Shown here in pieces: positions 7,036 through 15,466 of a DNA stretch of 64,000 bases (within the stretch, counting starts at the first letter, position 1; every line of letters starts with the position of its first letter). Under the pieces are notes generated by a model that was not told the origin of the DNA, ran no database searches, and was given only the letters and a program-made list of their open reading frames with translations. The position numbers and the translations under genes are program-made. Source of the stretch: Oscillospiraceae bacterium (lineage in GTDB: Bacteria > Bacillota > Clostridia > Oscillospirales > Ruminococcaceae); contig CP107210.1 of the NCBI GenBank assembly GCA_025757985.1, forward strand, positions 1,364,001 to 1,428,000, in the 5' to 3' direction.

Positions 7036-8364
7036 ATGGCAGAAAAAATGGATTATTCGCAGGGCATCTATGATGCCAAGCAGCTCGGCACACCCAAGCT
7101 GCTCATTCTGGGTGCGCAGCACATGTTTGCAATGTTCGGCGCAACCGTGCTCGTTCCCTTGCTGACCGGTCTGAGCGTCAGCACCACCCTGCTGTGCGCA
7201 GGTCTGGGCACGCTGCTGTTCCACTTCCTGTGCAAGGGCAAGGTTCCGGCATTCCTTGGCTCCAGCTTTGCCTATCTGGGCGGCTTTGCCATTGTGTCCA
7301 ACAACGGTGAGAACCCCGAAAACCTGCCCTACGCCTGCGCGGCTGTGGCATTGTCCGGCCTTGTGTATGTGCTGTTCAGCGCGCTGATCTCCGCGTTCGG
7401 CATCCGCAAGATGATGAAGTTCTTCCCCCCGGTTGTCACCGGCCCCATCATCATTGCCATCGGCCTGATTCTGGCCCCCAGCGCTATCTCCAACTGCCAG
7501 AGCAACTGGCTGCTGGCTATTGTGGCGCTGGCCACCGTTATCGTCTGCAACATCTGGGGCAAGGGCATGGTCAAGATCCTGCCCATTTTGATCGGCGTTC
7601 TGGTTTCCTACGCCGTGGCGCTGGTCACCGGCGCAGTTGACTTCCAGGCCATCGGCGCTGCCGCCTGGTTCGGCATCCCCCTGCATAAGGATTCCATGGG
7701 TCTGTTCGCCATTGACGGCAGCGAGACCTTCATCAGCGCCGTGTTCACCATCGTGCCCATCGCACTGGCGACCATGATGGAGCATATCGGCGACATTGCC
7801 GCGATCTCCGCCACCACCGGCAAGAACTACATCCGCGACCCGGGCCTGAACAAGACCCTGCTGGGCGATGGTCTTGCTACCGCCATGGCCGGCCTGCTGG
7901 GCGGCCCCGCCAACACCACCTACGGCGAGAACACCGGCGTTCTGGCGCTGACGAAGATTTACGATCCCCTCGTCATCCGCATTGCTGCTGTGTTTGCGCT
8001 GATTCTGAGCTTCTGCCCGAAGTTTGAGGCCGTCATCAACACGATTCCCGCCGGTATCGTGGGCGGTATCAGCTTTGTGCTGTACGGCATGATCTCCGCC
8101 ATCGGCGTGCGCAATGTTGTTGAGAACAAGGTCGATTTCACCAACTCCCGCAACTTGATCATCGCCGCCGTCATTCTGGTCAGCGCGCTGGGCTTCAACT
8201 CGGTGGGCGGCATCAGCTTCGCTCTGGGCAATGTCACCATCAACCTGTCCGGTCTGGCCATCGCCGCCATCGCCGGCATCCTGCTGAACGCTATCCTGCC
8301 CGGCAACGACTATGAGTTCGACGAGGGCAGCAACGAGCCTGAGAGCGCCAGCCTGCGCGTTTGA
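7036..8364 (+). CDS. uraA: Uracil permease (NCS2 family)
   Basis: 442 residues from ATG 7036, preceded by GAGGAGGAT. The protein has the NCS2/UraA signature QHMFAMFGATVLVPLLTG in TM1, GSSFAYLGG in TM3, the substrate region of TM8 to TM10 with MMEHIGDIAAIS (conserved Glu), and GGPANTTYGENTGVLALT (second Glu). These are the uracil-binding elements of the proton-coupled uracil importer UraA/PyrP. It belongs to pyrimidine salvage. It is monocistronic behind the attenuator-like hairpin. Confidence 0.95.
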   Translation: MAEKMDYSQGIYDAKQLGTPKLLILGAQHMFAMFGATVLVPLLTGLSVSTTLLCAGLGTLLFHFLCKGKVPAFLGSSFAYLGGFAIVSNNGENPENLPYACAAVALSGLVYVLFSALISAFGIRKMMKFFPPVVTGPIIIAIGLILAPSAISNCQSNWLLAIVALATVIVCNIWGKGMVKILPILIGVLVSYAVALVTGAVDFQAIGAAAWFGIPLHKDSMGLFAIDGSETFISAVFTIVPIALATMMEHIGDIAAISATTGKNYIRDPGLNKTLLGDGLATAMAGLLGGPANTTYGENTGVLALTKIYDPLVIRIAAVFALILSFCPKFEAVINTIPAGIVGGISFVLYGMISAIGVRNVVENKVDFTNSRNLIIAAVILVSALGFNSVGGISFALGNVTINLSGLAIAAIAGILLNAILPGNDYEFDEGSNEPESASLRV

Positions 8365-8385
8365 TTTGCATTTACGCAAACCCCA

Positions 8386-8417
8386 TGTAGGGGCGGATGC
8401 TTGCATCGACCCCTACA
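8386..8417. repeat. Family-A palindrome
   Basis: TGTAGGGGCGGATGC / GCATCGACCCCTACA with a 2-nt centre and two mismatches near the middle of the arms. It directly follows uraA and may act as a transcript-end hairpin. Confidence 0.7.
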
Positions 8418-8439
8418 ATCACCCGAGAGGTAACAACTT

Positions 8440-8793
8440 ATGACTGCTTCCGACTTCACCAACCTGCATCTGCAATACAAATCCGCTCAGGCTGACGGCG
8501 AGGTTCCTGCGGTCATCGAGCATGACTTCCCGGGCGGGCGGATGGTTGACCACTACTTTGTCACCCCCTCCCCTGCCTTCTGGGCCGATGAGGGCGTGAA
8601 AAGTCTGGACAGCGTTTCCGGCATCCTGTTTTTGCAGCAGCCCGATGGTGCGCCGTGGAGGATACTCGTCCACGAACAGAGCATGATCAAAGAGGTTGTC
8701 TTTGACTTCCCCGAGGAGGAGTTCCGCAAAATGCTGGCCGACAGCAGTGTCATCCTGCCCGGTGAGCCGGGCTTTGCCCCCATTACGGACTGA
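8440..8793 (+). CDS. Hypothetical protein
   Basis: 117 residues, soluble, acidic, without Cys. GAGAGG lies upstream of the ATG. It has a DYFVTPSP-like aromatic segment (VDHYFVTPSPAFW), an internal PWRILVHEQSMIKEVVFDFP and ends in GEPGFAPITD. I do not recognise a family. A strong terminator follows, so this gene is a short transcription unit of its own or part of readthrough from uraA. Confidence 0.7.
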   Translation: MTASDFTNLHLQYKSAQADGEVPAVIEHDFPGGRMVDHYFVTPSPAFWADEGVKSLDSVSGILFLQQPDGAPWRILVHEQSMIKEVVFDFPEEEFRKMLADSSVILPGEPGFAPITD

Positions 8794-8804
8794 GATTTTT
8801 TCCC

Positions 8805-8844
8805 CCCCCGGATGTGAGAATTTTCACATCCGGGGGATTTTTTT
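8805..8844 (+). terminator. Strong intrinsic terminator
   Basis: 13-bp stem CCCCCGGATGTGA (8805-8817) with 8824-8836, a 6-nt loop, then ATTTTTTT (8837-8844). Confidence 0.9.
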
Positions 8845-8855
8845 GCGTTTTGCTA

Positions 8856-8904
8856 TTGACAAAGCTCCTGTCAGGCTGTATCATATGAACAAACAAACAT
8901 ATGA
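8856..8904 (+). promoter_or_regulatory. Promoter and ArsR/SmtB operator of the zinc module
   Basis: TTGACA (8856-8861), 17-bp spacer, TATCAT (8879-8884). The inverted repeat TCATATG (8881-8887) / CATATGA (8898-8904) overlaps the -10 and start point, the position and sequence type expected for SmtB/CzrA-like autorepression. Confidence 0.8.
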
Positions 8905-8911
8905 GAGGATG

Positions 8912-9286
8912 ATGACAGTGCCCGAGAACGAAAAAACAGGCGAAAAGCTGCCTGAAACCGCCCAGCTGGGTGAGGCCGACATCCGCCGCCTGCAGGATGA
9001 CCTGCCCAATGATGAAGTGCTGTACGATCTGGCCGAGTTGTTCCGCGTGTTCGGCGATTCGACCCGCATCAAAATTTTGTATGCACTGTTTGAAAGCGAG
9101 CTTTGCGTCAACGACATTGCTCAGGTGGTAGGCATCTCGCAAAGTGCGGTCAGTCACCAGCTGCGGGTGCTGAAAACCAGCAAGCTCGTCAAGTTCCGCC
9201 GCGAGGGCAAGGCGATGTACTATTCCCTCGATGATGACCATGTGCGCAGCATGATCGCGCTGGGCATGGAGCATACGGAGGAGTAA
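8912..9286 (+). CDS. ArsR/SmtB-family zinc-responsive repressor
   Basis: 124 residues with the winged-helix ArsR fold (FRVFGDSTRIKILYAL; recognition helix ISQSAVSHQLRVLKTSKLV). The last helix has D-x-H-x10-H-x2-E (within DDDHVRSMIALGMEHTEE), exactly the alpha-5 zinc site of SmtB. The alpha-3 Cys motif of CadC/ArsR (ELCVC) is absent: ELCVND has one Cys only. It should release DNA when zinc binds. The start is uncertain: ATG 8885 is upstream of the predicted transcript start; ATG 8909/8912 and GTG 8918 are possible, and GTG 8918 has the best spacing from AGAGG. It lies upstream of the HMA protein and the zinc ATPase. Confidence 0.88.
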   Translation: MTVPENEKTGEKLPETAQLGEADIRRLQDDLPNDEVLYDLAELFRVFGDSTRIKILYALFESELCVNDIAQVVGISQSAVSHQLRVLKTSKLVKFRREGKAMYYSLDDDHVRSMIALGMEHTEE

Positions 9287-9287
9287 A

Positions 9288-9427
9288 AAGCTTTCTCCCA
9301 GGGGGGAGGTGGCCGAGGGCCGGATGAGGGGCGGCGTTTCGGCAGTGACCCGCCAACGAGCAATAACGGCAAGTTTGCCCCTCATCAGTCCGCTTCGCGG
9401 ACAGCTTCCCCCTCAGGGGAAGCCTTT
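9288..9427. repeat. Family-B composite repeat
   Basis: Contains GGGGGAGGTGGCCGAGGGCC, GGATGAGGGGCGGCGTTTCG, CCCCTCATCAGTC and CAGCTTCCCCCTCAGGGGAA. It separates the repressor from the HMA gene within the zinc module. Similar copies lie near 11677, 26892 and 38432. Confidence 0.8.
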
Positions 9428-9481
9428 AAATCCAGTTACTCATATTAAAAAATACTTATTTATACAAAGGAGACCACCACC

Positions 9482-9697
9482 ATGCAGAAGAAATTCAAGA
9501 TCGAAGTCGATTGCGCCAACTGCGCTGCCAAGATCGAGACCGCCGTCAAGGCACTGCCCGGCGTTAAGAACGCAAGCGTCAGCTTTATGGCCCAGAAAAT
9601 GCTGCTGGAGGCTGATGATGACAAGTTTGATGCCGTCCTGAAGGACGCCGTCAAGGCGGCGAAGAAGGTCGAGCCTGATTTCGAGATCGAGCTGTAA
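9482..9697 (+). CDS. Free-standing HMA metal-binding protein
   Basis: 71 residues covering one heavy-metal-associated domain with the metal site DCANCAAKIE (Cys11, Cys14) and the ferredoxin-like beta-alpha-beta pattern. The DCxxC form with a preceding Asp is seen in the N-terminal domains of zinc/cadmium ATPases. It is encoded 63 bp before an ATPase that lacks its own N-terminal HMA, so it probably delivers Zn2+ or acts as the missing domain in trans. GGAGA lies seven to nine bases before the ATG. Confidence 0.9.
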   Translation: MQKKFKIEVDCANCAAKIETAVKALPGVKNASVSFMAQKMLLEADDDKFDAVLKDAVKAAKKVEPDFEIEL

Positions 9698-9760
9698 AGC
9701 AAGGGTGGCCCATCCACGGCGGTGGGCCGCCTTTTGCCCCGGATTTGGAGGAAGCTACTC

Positions 9761-11623
9761 ATGACGAAGAAACAGAAAAAAACGCTCAAGCGCATCCTTG
9801 CGGCATTGGTGCTGACGGTGCTGCTGGCGGTGGTGTTCCATTTTACCGCACTGCCGTGGTTTGTGCAGCTGGCGCTGTGGCTGGTGCCCTATTTCATCAT
9901 CGGCCATGATGTGCTGCGCAAGGCCTTTATGGGCATTAAGAGCGGCGAGGTCTTTGACGAGAATTTCCTGATGGCGGTCGCTACGGTGGGCGCTATGGGC
10001 TGCGGTGAGTACGCCGAGGGCGTGGCCGTTATGCTGTTCTACCAGATCGGGGAGCTGTTCCAGTCCTATGCCGTCGGCAAGAGCCGGTCGAGCATCTCGG
10101 CGCTGATGGACATCCGGCCCGACAGCGCGAATCTCGAGGCTGCGGACGGCGGCGTCTCGGTCGTTGACCCGGACGATGTGGCCATCGGCTCTACAATCGT
10201 TGTAAAGCCCGGCGAGAAGATCCCGCTGGACGGCGTGGTACTGACCGGTGAGTCTACGCTGAACACCGCCGCCCTGACCGGTGAAAGCCGCCCGCGCACC
10301 GTGCGCCCCGGCGATGAGGTCATCAGCGGCTGCGTCAACGCCGATGCCGTGCTGCGCATCCGCACGACAAAGCTCTACGGTGAGTCCACGGTGGCAAAAA
10401 TTCTGGACCTTGTGGAAAACTCCAGCCTGAAAAAGGCTCCTGTCGAAAATTTCATCACGAAATTTGCCCGCTACTACACCCCCGCTGTCTGCATTGCCGC
10501 GCTGGTGCTGGCCGTTGTGCCGCCGCTGTTCCTTGGCGGCTGGCTCGACTGGATCATGCGCGCGCTGACATTCCTCGTTATCAGCTGCCCCTGTGCGCTG
10601 GTCATCTCGATTCCGCTGACCTTCTTCGGCGGTATCGGCGGCGCGTCCAAGTGCGGTATTCTGGTCAAGGGCGGCAACTATCTGGAGGCACTGTCCAAGA
10701 CCGGCATTGCCGTGTTTGACAAGACCGGCACCCTGACGAAGGGCGTTTTCAAGGTCACCCGCACCGCCCCTGTTGACGGCGTGAGCGAGAAGGATCTGCT
10801 CGAGAGTGCCGCGCTGGCCGAGAGTTTTTCGAGCCATCCCATCAGCAAGAGCCTGCGCGAGGCCTGCCCGGGGCTGGACGCCCGCCGCGCCTCCGATGCG
10901 CAGGAGATCGCAGGCCACGGCGTGAAAACGCTGGTGGACGGTCATACCGTGCTGGCCGGCAATGCCCGCCTGATGGAAAGCGAAAAAATCTCCTACACCG
11001 CCGCCGAGGGCGCGGGTACGGTCGTTTATGTGGCGCGTGACGGCAGCTTTTTGGGCTCGGTCCTGATCTCTGACGAGGAGAAGCCCACTGCCAAAGCCGC
11101 CATGCAGGGCCTTCAGGCGCAGGGCGTGCGCACCGTCATGCTGACCGGCGATGCCCCCGCCGTGGCCGAGCTGGTGGCCAAGGATCTGGGCATTGACGAG
11201 GTCCATGCAGGTCTGCTGCCCGCCGATAAGGTCGAGTGGGTCGAGAAGCTGCTGAGCCAGAAGCCCGAGAAAAAAGAGCTGGCCTTTGTGGGTGACGGCA
11301 TCAACGATGCACCGGTGCTGATGCGCGCTGACATCGGCATTGCGATGGGCGCGCTGGGCAGCGATGCCGCCATCGAGGCCGCCGACATTGTGCTGATGGA
11401 CGATGATCCGGCAAAGATCAGCCTTGCAATGCGCATCTCCCGCAAGTGCATGAGCATTGCCTATCAGAACATTGTCTTTGCGCTGGCGGTCAAGGCGCTG
11501 TGCCTGATCCTGACGGCGCTGGGCATCACAAACATGTGGTGGGGTGTCTTTGCAGATGTAGGCGTCATGGTGCTGGCCGTGCTGAACGCGACCCGGATGC
11601 TGAATGTGAAGCAGTACCAGTAA
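9761..11623 (+). CDS. zntA: P1B-type heavy-metal ATPase (Zn2+/Cd2+ exporter)
   Basis: 620 residues from ATG 9761 (GGAGG nine bases upstream; an upstream in-frame ATG at 9722 lacks a site). Motifs: TGES (163-165 region and again 173-176), CPC at 276-278 in SCPCALVIS, phosphorylation Asp320 in DKTGTLTKG, SSHPISKSL (the HP locus), GDGINDAPVL, and an Asp in the last membrane segment (FADVGVMVLAVLNATR). The CPCALVIS sequence and the terminal Asp indicate the Zn/Cd/Pb subgroup (P1B-2). The N-terminal metal domain is missing and is provided by the preceding gene. Regulation is presumably by the upstream SmtB-like repressor. Confidence 0.95.
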   Translation: MTKKQKKTLKRILAALVLTVLLAVVFHFTALPWFVQLALWLVPYFIIGHDVLRKAFMGIKSGEVFDENFLMAVATVGAMGCGEYAEGVAVMLFYQIGELFQSYAVGKSRSSISALMDIRPDSANLEAADGGVSVVDPDDVAIGSTIVVKPGEKIPLDGVVLTGESTLNTAALTGESRPRTVRPGDEVISGCVNADAVLRIRTTKLYGESTVAKILDLVENSSLKKAPVENFITKFARYYTPAVCIAALVLAVVPPLFLGGWLDWIMRALTFLVISCPCALVISIPLTFFGGIGGASKCGILVKGGNYLEALSKTGIAVFDKTGTLTKGVFKVTRTAPVDGVSEKDLLESAALAESFSSHPISKSLREACPGLDARRASDAQEIAGHGVKTLVDGHTVLAGNARLMESEKISYTAAEGAGTVVYVARDGSFLGSVLISDEEKPTAKAAMQGLQAQGVRTVMLTGDAPAVAELVAKDLGIDEVHAGLLPADKVEWVEKLLSQKPEKKELAFVGDGINDAPVLMRADIGIAMGALGSDAAIEAADIVLMDDDPAKISLAMRISRKCMSIAYQNIVFALAVKALCLILTALGITNMWWGVFADVGVMVLAVLNATRMLNVKQYQ

Positions 11624-11638
11624 AATTTGCAAAAAAAA

Positions 11639-11671
11639 GGCGTGTGCCCGGTGTGGGTACACGCCTTTTTT
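11639..11671 (+). terminator. Terminator of the zinc module
   Basis: GGCGTGTGCCC (11639-11649) pairs with GGGTACACGCC (11655-11665) with one G-T pair; T6 follows. Confidence 0.9.
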
Positions 11672-11676
11672 GAAAT

Positions 11677-11831
11677 GGCTTCCCCCGCGGGGGAAGCTGT
11701 CAGTGGCCCAGACCACTGACTGATGAGGGCAGAGTTTACCATCACGACCCGTGCATGGGCCGCAACCGGAAGGCCACCCCTCATCCGCCCTCGGGCGGGG
11801 CCTCGGGCACCTTCCCCCACGGGGGAAGGCA
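11677..11831. repeat. Family-B composite repeat
   Basis: Starts with the hairpin GGCTTCCCCC / GGGGGAAGC, followed by CAGTGG..CCACTG, CTGATGAGGG, and ends CACCTTCCCCCACGGGGGAA. It fills the gap between the zinc ATPase terminator and the convergent M23 gene. Confidence 0.8.
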
Positions 11832-11833
11832 CT

Positions 11834-12532
11834 TTACAGCAGGCCCTCCGGGTCGAGGTACGCGCCGTCCTTGATGCACTCAAGGTGCAGGTGGTTCTCG
11901 CCGCTCGTCTCGGCGGGGATGGCACCCGCCTTGCCCAATGTGGCGGTGGTTGTCACGCTGTCCCCTGCCTTGACGGCGGGGGCAGCCAGGCCGCAATAGC
12001 GCCATGTGATGCCGTTGGCGTCCTCGACCTCCACCACATTCCCCCACAGCGCATCCTCGGTCACGGATGTGACCTTGCCGGCCTTGGCGGGGCATACGCT
12101 CTGGCCGGCGGGGGCAGCGTAATCTGCACCGTTGTGGGTGCGCCAGTCACCCAAGGTTTCGCTGTAGACCAGCTCATTGCCGCTGAACGCCGCCTGCGGT
12201 TTGGCATCCCAGATCCCCGGTCTGGCGGCGGGCGGTGCGTCGGCTGCCGGAGCCTGTGCGGCCTCGGGCGCGGCGGTGGCTGCGGGCTTTTCGGCTGCGG
12301 CCGGCGTCTGGGTAGGCTTTGGTACATCCTCGGCAGGCTTGTCGATGGCCGCATCCGGCTGTGTCCAGACGGAATCGTCCTGCAGGGCCTCTTTGCGGAT
12401 GCGCGTCAGGTCGGCAACATTGCCTACGATGCTGCGCAGTGCCAGAATCCCCGCCGCTGTGGCCGCAAATACCATGGCCAGACAGAACAGATACAGCCCT
12501 TTTTCCTTGAAAAACTGTTTGATATGGTTCAT
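11834..12532 (-). CDS. M23 (LytM) domain protein, SpoIIQ-like
   Basis: 232 residues: short cytoplasmic N-terminus, one membrane segment (about 13-33), a Pro/Ala-rich linker (60-105) and a C-terminal LytM domain. Zinc ligands are visible as His133-x3-Asp137 (THNGAD) and His214-x-His216 (HLHLE). In the usual Y-x-H-L segment the His is replaced (YCGL, 179-182), as in several SpoIIQ proteins that are structural rather than hydrolytic. SpoIIQ is the forespore half of the SpoIIQ-SpoIIIAH channel. With spoVA genes 11 kb away this is plausible, but a cell-wall endopeptidase of vegetative cells is the alternative. Confidence 0.8.
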   Translation of the reverse strand: MNHIKQFFKEKGLYLFCLAMVFAATAAGILALRSIVGNVADLTRIRKEALQDDSVWTQPDAAIDKPAEDVPKPTQTPAAAEKPAATAAPEAAQAPAADAPPAARPGIWDAKPQAAFSGNELVYSETLGDWRTHNGADYAAPAGQSVCPAKAGKVTSVTEDALWGNVVEVEDANGITWRYCGLAAPAVKAGDSVTTTATLGKAGAIPAETSGENHLHLECIKDGAYLDPEGLL

Positions 12533-12591
12533 GCTTCCCGTCCCTTTCGGTTGAAATGTGTATGCCGTTAGTTTGGACGGGGGTCGCTTAT

Positions 12592-13584
12592 TTATTCACC
12601 GTCAGCGGTATTTTGGCGCAGCAGCTCCAGCAGCTCCATCACATGCATCGTGCGCAGGCGGGCAGCCGTCTCAGCGGCTGTGTCGTGTGCAGCAATGATG
12701 CGGGCAAACTCGGCGAACTCATAGGCCATGCGGTGGCGCGGCGCGGCGGGGCCGTCCGTGCGCACGCAGTCATTCCGCTGAGCGCCCAGCAGGCTGTAAA
12801 CGGCGGGCAGAGAGTTGGGGTTGCCGTCCACCACAAGGTACCCGCCGGGACCCTGCAGTACCATGCCGTTCCGGCTGTTGGAATCCTTGGCAGCTAGCGC
12901 GGTGGCGGTAAAGCGGCCGTAATCAAGCAGCGCCAGCCCGGCAACATCAATGCCGTTCTCCCCGCGCACAGGGCGGTACTCTGCGGCCTTGGGCATACCC
13001 AGCAGCCCGACAAGCAGATGCAGACAATAGACGTTCATGTCCCCCAACGCACCGCCCTGACAGGCCGGGTCGAACACAGGATGGACAATGCCACGGCAGT
13101 AATCATCGTACAGACGGCTGTGAGAGCAGAACACCGCCGAGGCCGCGCTGATCGGCCCGAGCTTTGCCGTCTGCTGCTGCAGGAAGGCAAACTGCGGCAT
13201 ATAAGGGATCGTGATGGCCTCGAACAGCACAAGGCCCTTGGCATCGGCGAGGGCGAACAGCTCCCGCGCCTCGGCCGCGGTGGAGACAAAGGGCTTTTCA
13301 AGGATGACATGGTATCCGGCGTTCAGCGCCCGCTTGGCGGCGGCATAGTGCAGGTGGTTGGCCGTGCCGATGTAAACGGCATCGAAGCCGCCGGCGGCGT
13401 AGCAGGCGTCCTCATCGGTGTAGACGGCCGGGATGCCGTACTGCGCGGCCCATGCCTCGGCCTTGGGGCGGCTCTGGGGACGGCAGCAGAGAGCCTGCAC
13501 CGAGATCTCCGGCATGGCGGCGGCATTGGCAAGGAACTCGTCAACAATGCGGCTGGTGGAAATGACAGCGAGGGTGAGAGGCAT
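12592..13584 (-). CDS. Gfo/Idh/MocA family oxidoreductase
   Basis: 330 residues. The N-terminal Rossmann part binds NAD(P) (LAVISTSRIVDEFLANA, then DAVYIGTANHLHYAAAKRAL and the EKPF motif with the conserved Lys in VILEKPFVS). The C-terminal part has the substrate-binding beta-sheet fold (GALGDMNVYCLHLLVGLLG). Family members oxidise or reduce sugar-related substrates, for example inositol or glucose-fructose; the substrate cannot be told. It is a single gene, convergent with nothing and divergent from prfC. Confidence 0.9.
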   Translation of the reverse strand: MPLTLAVISTSRIVDEFLANAAAMPEISVQALCCRPQSRPKAEAWAAQYGIPAVYTDEDACYAAGGFDAVYIGTANHLHYAAAKRALNAGYHVILEKPFVSTAAEARELFALADAKGLVLFEAITIPYMPQFAFLQQQTAKLGPISAASAVFCSHSRLYDDYCRGIVHPVFDPACQGGALGDMNVYCLHLLVGLLGMPKAAEYRPVRGENGIDVAGLALLDYGRFTATALAAKDSNSRNGMVLQGPGGYLVVDGNPNSLPAVYSLLGAQRNDCVRTDGPAAPRHRMAYEFAEFARIIAAHDTAAETAARLRTMHVMELLELLRQNTADGE

Positions 13585-13642
13585 AGTGGGACACTCCTAT
13601 CTTATTATAGTTGCAATAAGGATAACATTCCGCGGCGGCTTT

Positions 13643-13676
13643 GCAGGGCGGGCAGTCCCCTGCCCGCCGCACCTAC
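13643..13676. repeat. Family-A-like palindrome
   Basis: AGGGCGGGCAGTCCCCTGCC + CGCCGC, close to AGGGCGGCCAGTCCTCTGGC at 25038. Same frame with a different core. Confidence 0.6.
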
Positions 13677-13721
13677 CCCCATTAAACCCCACACTTTTCT
13701 CTCTGTCAAGCAAATTTTTCA

Positions 13722-13750
13722 TTGCATTTAGCGGGCAAACCGTGTATGAT
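13722..13750 (+). promoter_or_regulatory. Promoter of prfC
   Basis: TTGCAT (13722-13727), 17-bp spacer, TATGAT (13745-13750). A second TATAAT at 13750-13755 has poor spacing. Confidence 0.65.
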
Positions 13751-13837
13751 ATAATATTGGATTATTATAGAGGAGTGTGCCCCCCATGTAAAGAATCGGG
13801 ACGAAATTCCGTACACACACAAATATAAGGAGTCATC

Positions 13838-15451
13838 ATGGCATCATTGCGCGAAGAAATCGAATCCCGGCGCACATTTGCGATCATCTCGCACCCCGAC
13901 GCCGGCAAAACCACACTGACCGAAAAGCTCCTGCTCTACGGTGGGGCCATCCAGACGGCCGGCTCCGTCAAGGGCAAGCAGAGCGCCAAGCACGCTGTAT
14001 CCGACTGGATGGATATTGAGAAGCAGCGTGGTATCTCGGTCACCTCCTCTGTCCTGCAGTTCAACTATCAGGGCAAGTGCATCAACATTCTGGACACCCC
14101 GGGTCATCAGGACTTCAGTGAGGATACCTACCGTACCCTGATGGCGGCGGACTGCGCCGTCATGGTCATCGACGCCGCCAAGGGTGTTGAGGCCCAGACC
14201 ATCAAGCTATTCAAGGTTTGCACACTGCGCCATATCCCCATCTTCACCTTCGTCAACAAGATGGACCGCGAGGCCCGCGACCCGTTTGAGCTGATGGAAA
14301 ATATCGAGGAGATCCTCGGCATCAAGACATACCCGATGAACTGGCCCATCAGCTGCGGCAAGGACTTCAAGGGCGTCTACGACCGCAGCGCCAAGCGCGT
14401 GCTGGCGTTCTCGAGCGATGGGCGCGCCAACGGCGTCAAGATGGTCGATGAGGTCGAGGCCGAGCTGGGCGATGCCGCGCTGGACACGCTGATCGGCACG
14501 GCCAACCATGAAAAGCTGGCAGAGGACATTGAACTGCTCGACGGCGCTGCCGAGGAATTTGACCTTGCGGCCGTACAGCGCGGCGAATTAAGCCCCGTGT
14601 TCTTCGGCTCCGCCCTGACCAATTTCGGCGTTGAGCCGTTCCTGAAGGAATTTCTGCGGCTGACCCCCGCCCCCCTGCCCCGCAAGGATGCTGCCAGCGG
14701 CGAGCTGGTGGACCCCTGCAGCGAGCAGTTCAGCGGGTTTGTGTTCAAGATTCAGGCCAACATGAACAAGAATCACCGCGACCGCATTGCGTTTTTGCGC
14801 ATCTGCTCCGGCAAGTTTGAGCGCGGCATGGAGGCTTTCCATGTGCAGGAGGGCAAGAACATCAAGCTTGCCACCGGCACCAGCCTGATGGCCGATGACC
14901 GCGCCATCGTCAGCGAGGCCTATGCGGGCGATATTATCGGTCTGTTCGACCCGGGCATCTTCTCGATCGGCGACACGCTCTGCACCGGCAAAAAGCATGT
15001 TCAGTTTGCCGGCATCCCGACCTTTGCACCCGAGCATTTTGCCCGTGTGACGCAGGTGGACACGATGAAGCGCAAGCAGTTCGTCAAGGGCATGGAGCAG
15101 ATCGCGCAGGAAGGCGCGATCCAGATCTTCCGCGACCTCGGCTCCGGCATGGAGGAGGTCATTGTCGGCGTGGTCGGTGTGCTGCAGCTGGAGGTTCTGG
15201 AGTACCGTTTGAAAAACGAGTACAATGTCGATATCCGTATGCAGTCCCTGCCGTATGAGCATCTGCGCTGGATCTTGAACGATCCCGATGAGCTGGACAT
15301 CAAGCATCTGGACCTGACCAGTGATACCCGCGCCATCGAGGATATGAAGGGCAACCCGCTGCTCCTCTTCGGCAGCCCGTGGAGCATCAACTGGGCCGAG
15401 CAGCACAATGAGACCCTCAAGCTCTCCGAGTTCGGCAACCTGACATTCTAA
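13838..15451 (+). CDS. prfC: Peptide chain release factor 3
   Basis: 537 residues with the translational GTPase signature: P-loop SHPDAGKTTLTEKLL (about 19-33), switch I near QRGISVTSSV, DTPGHQDFSEDTYR, NKMDRE and the SCGKDFKGVYDR G5-region specific to RF3. A GTPase that removes RF1/RF2 from the ribosome after peptide release. ATAAGGAG precedes the ATG. A YitT-family gene follows 15 bp later and may be co-transcribed. Confidence 0.97.
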   Translation: MASLREEIESRRTFAIISHPDAGKTTLTEKLLLYGGAIQTAGSVKGKQSAKHAVSDWMDIEKQRGISVTSSVLQFNYQGKCINILDTPGHQDFSEDTYRTLMAADCAVMVIDAAKGVEAQTIKLFKVCTLRHIPIFTFVNKMDREARDPFELMENIEEILGIKTYPMNWPISCGKDFKGVYDRSAKRVLAFSSDGRANGVKMVDEVEAELGDAALDTLIGTANHEKLAEDIELLDGAAEEFDLAAVQRGELSPVFFGSALTNFGVEPFLKEFLRLTPAPLPRKDAASGELVDPCSEQFSGFVFKIQANMNKNHRDRIAFLRICSGKFERGMEAFHVQEGKNIKLATGTSLMADDRAIVSEAYAGDIIGLFDPGIFSIGDTLCTGKKHVQFAGIPTFAPEHFARVTQVDTMKRKQFVKGMEQIAQEGAIQIFRDLGSGMEEVIVGVVGVLQLEVLEYRLKNEYNVDIRMQSLPYEHLRWILNDPDELDIKHLDLTSDTRAIEDMKGNPLLLFGSPWSINWAEQHNETLKLSEFGNLTF

Positions 15452-15466
15452 GGGAGGGCGTCTGAC

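Noticed and set aside
8885..8887. ATG at 8885 as the start of the ArsR gene
   Set aside because: It lies inside the operator and upstream of the predicted transcription start.
9755..11716. Long antisense open frame opposite the zinc ATPase
   Set aside because: Third-position GC bias of the sense gene creates an open antisense frame; the product is Gln/His/Ala/Gly-rich and without motifs, while the sense frame has all P1B motifs.
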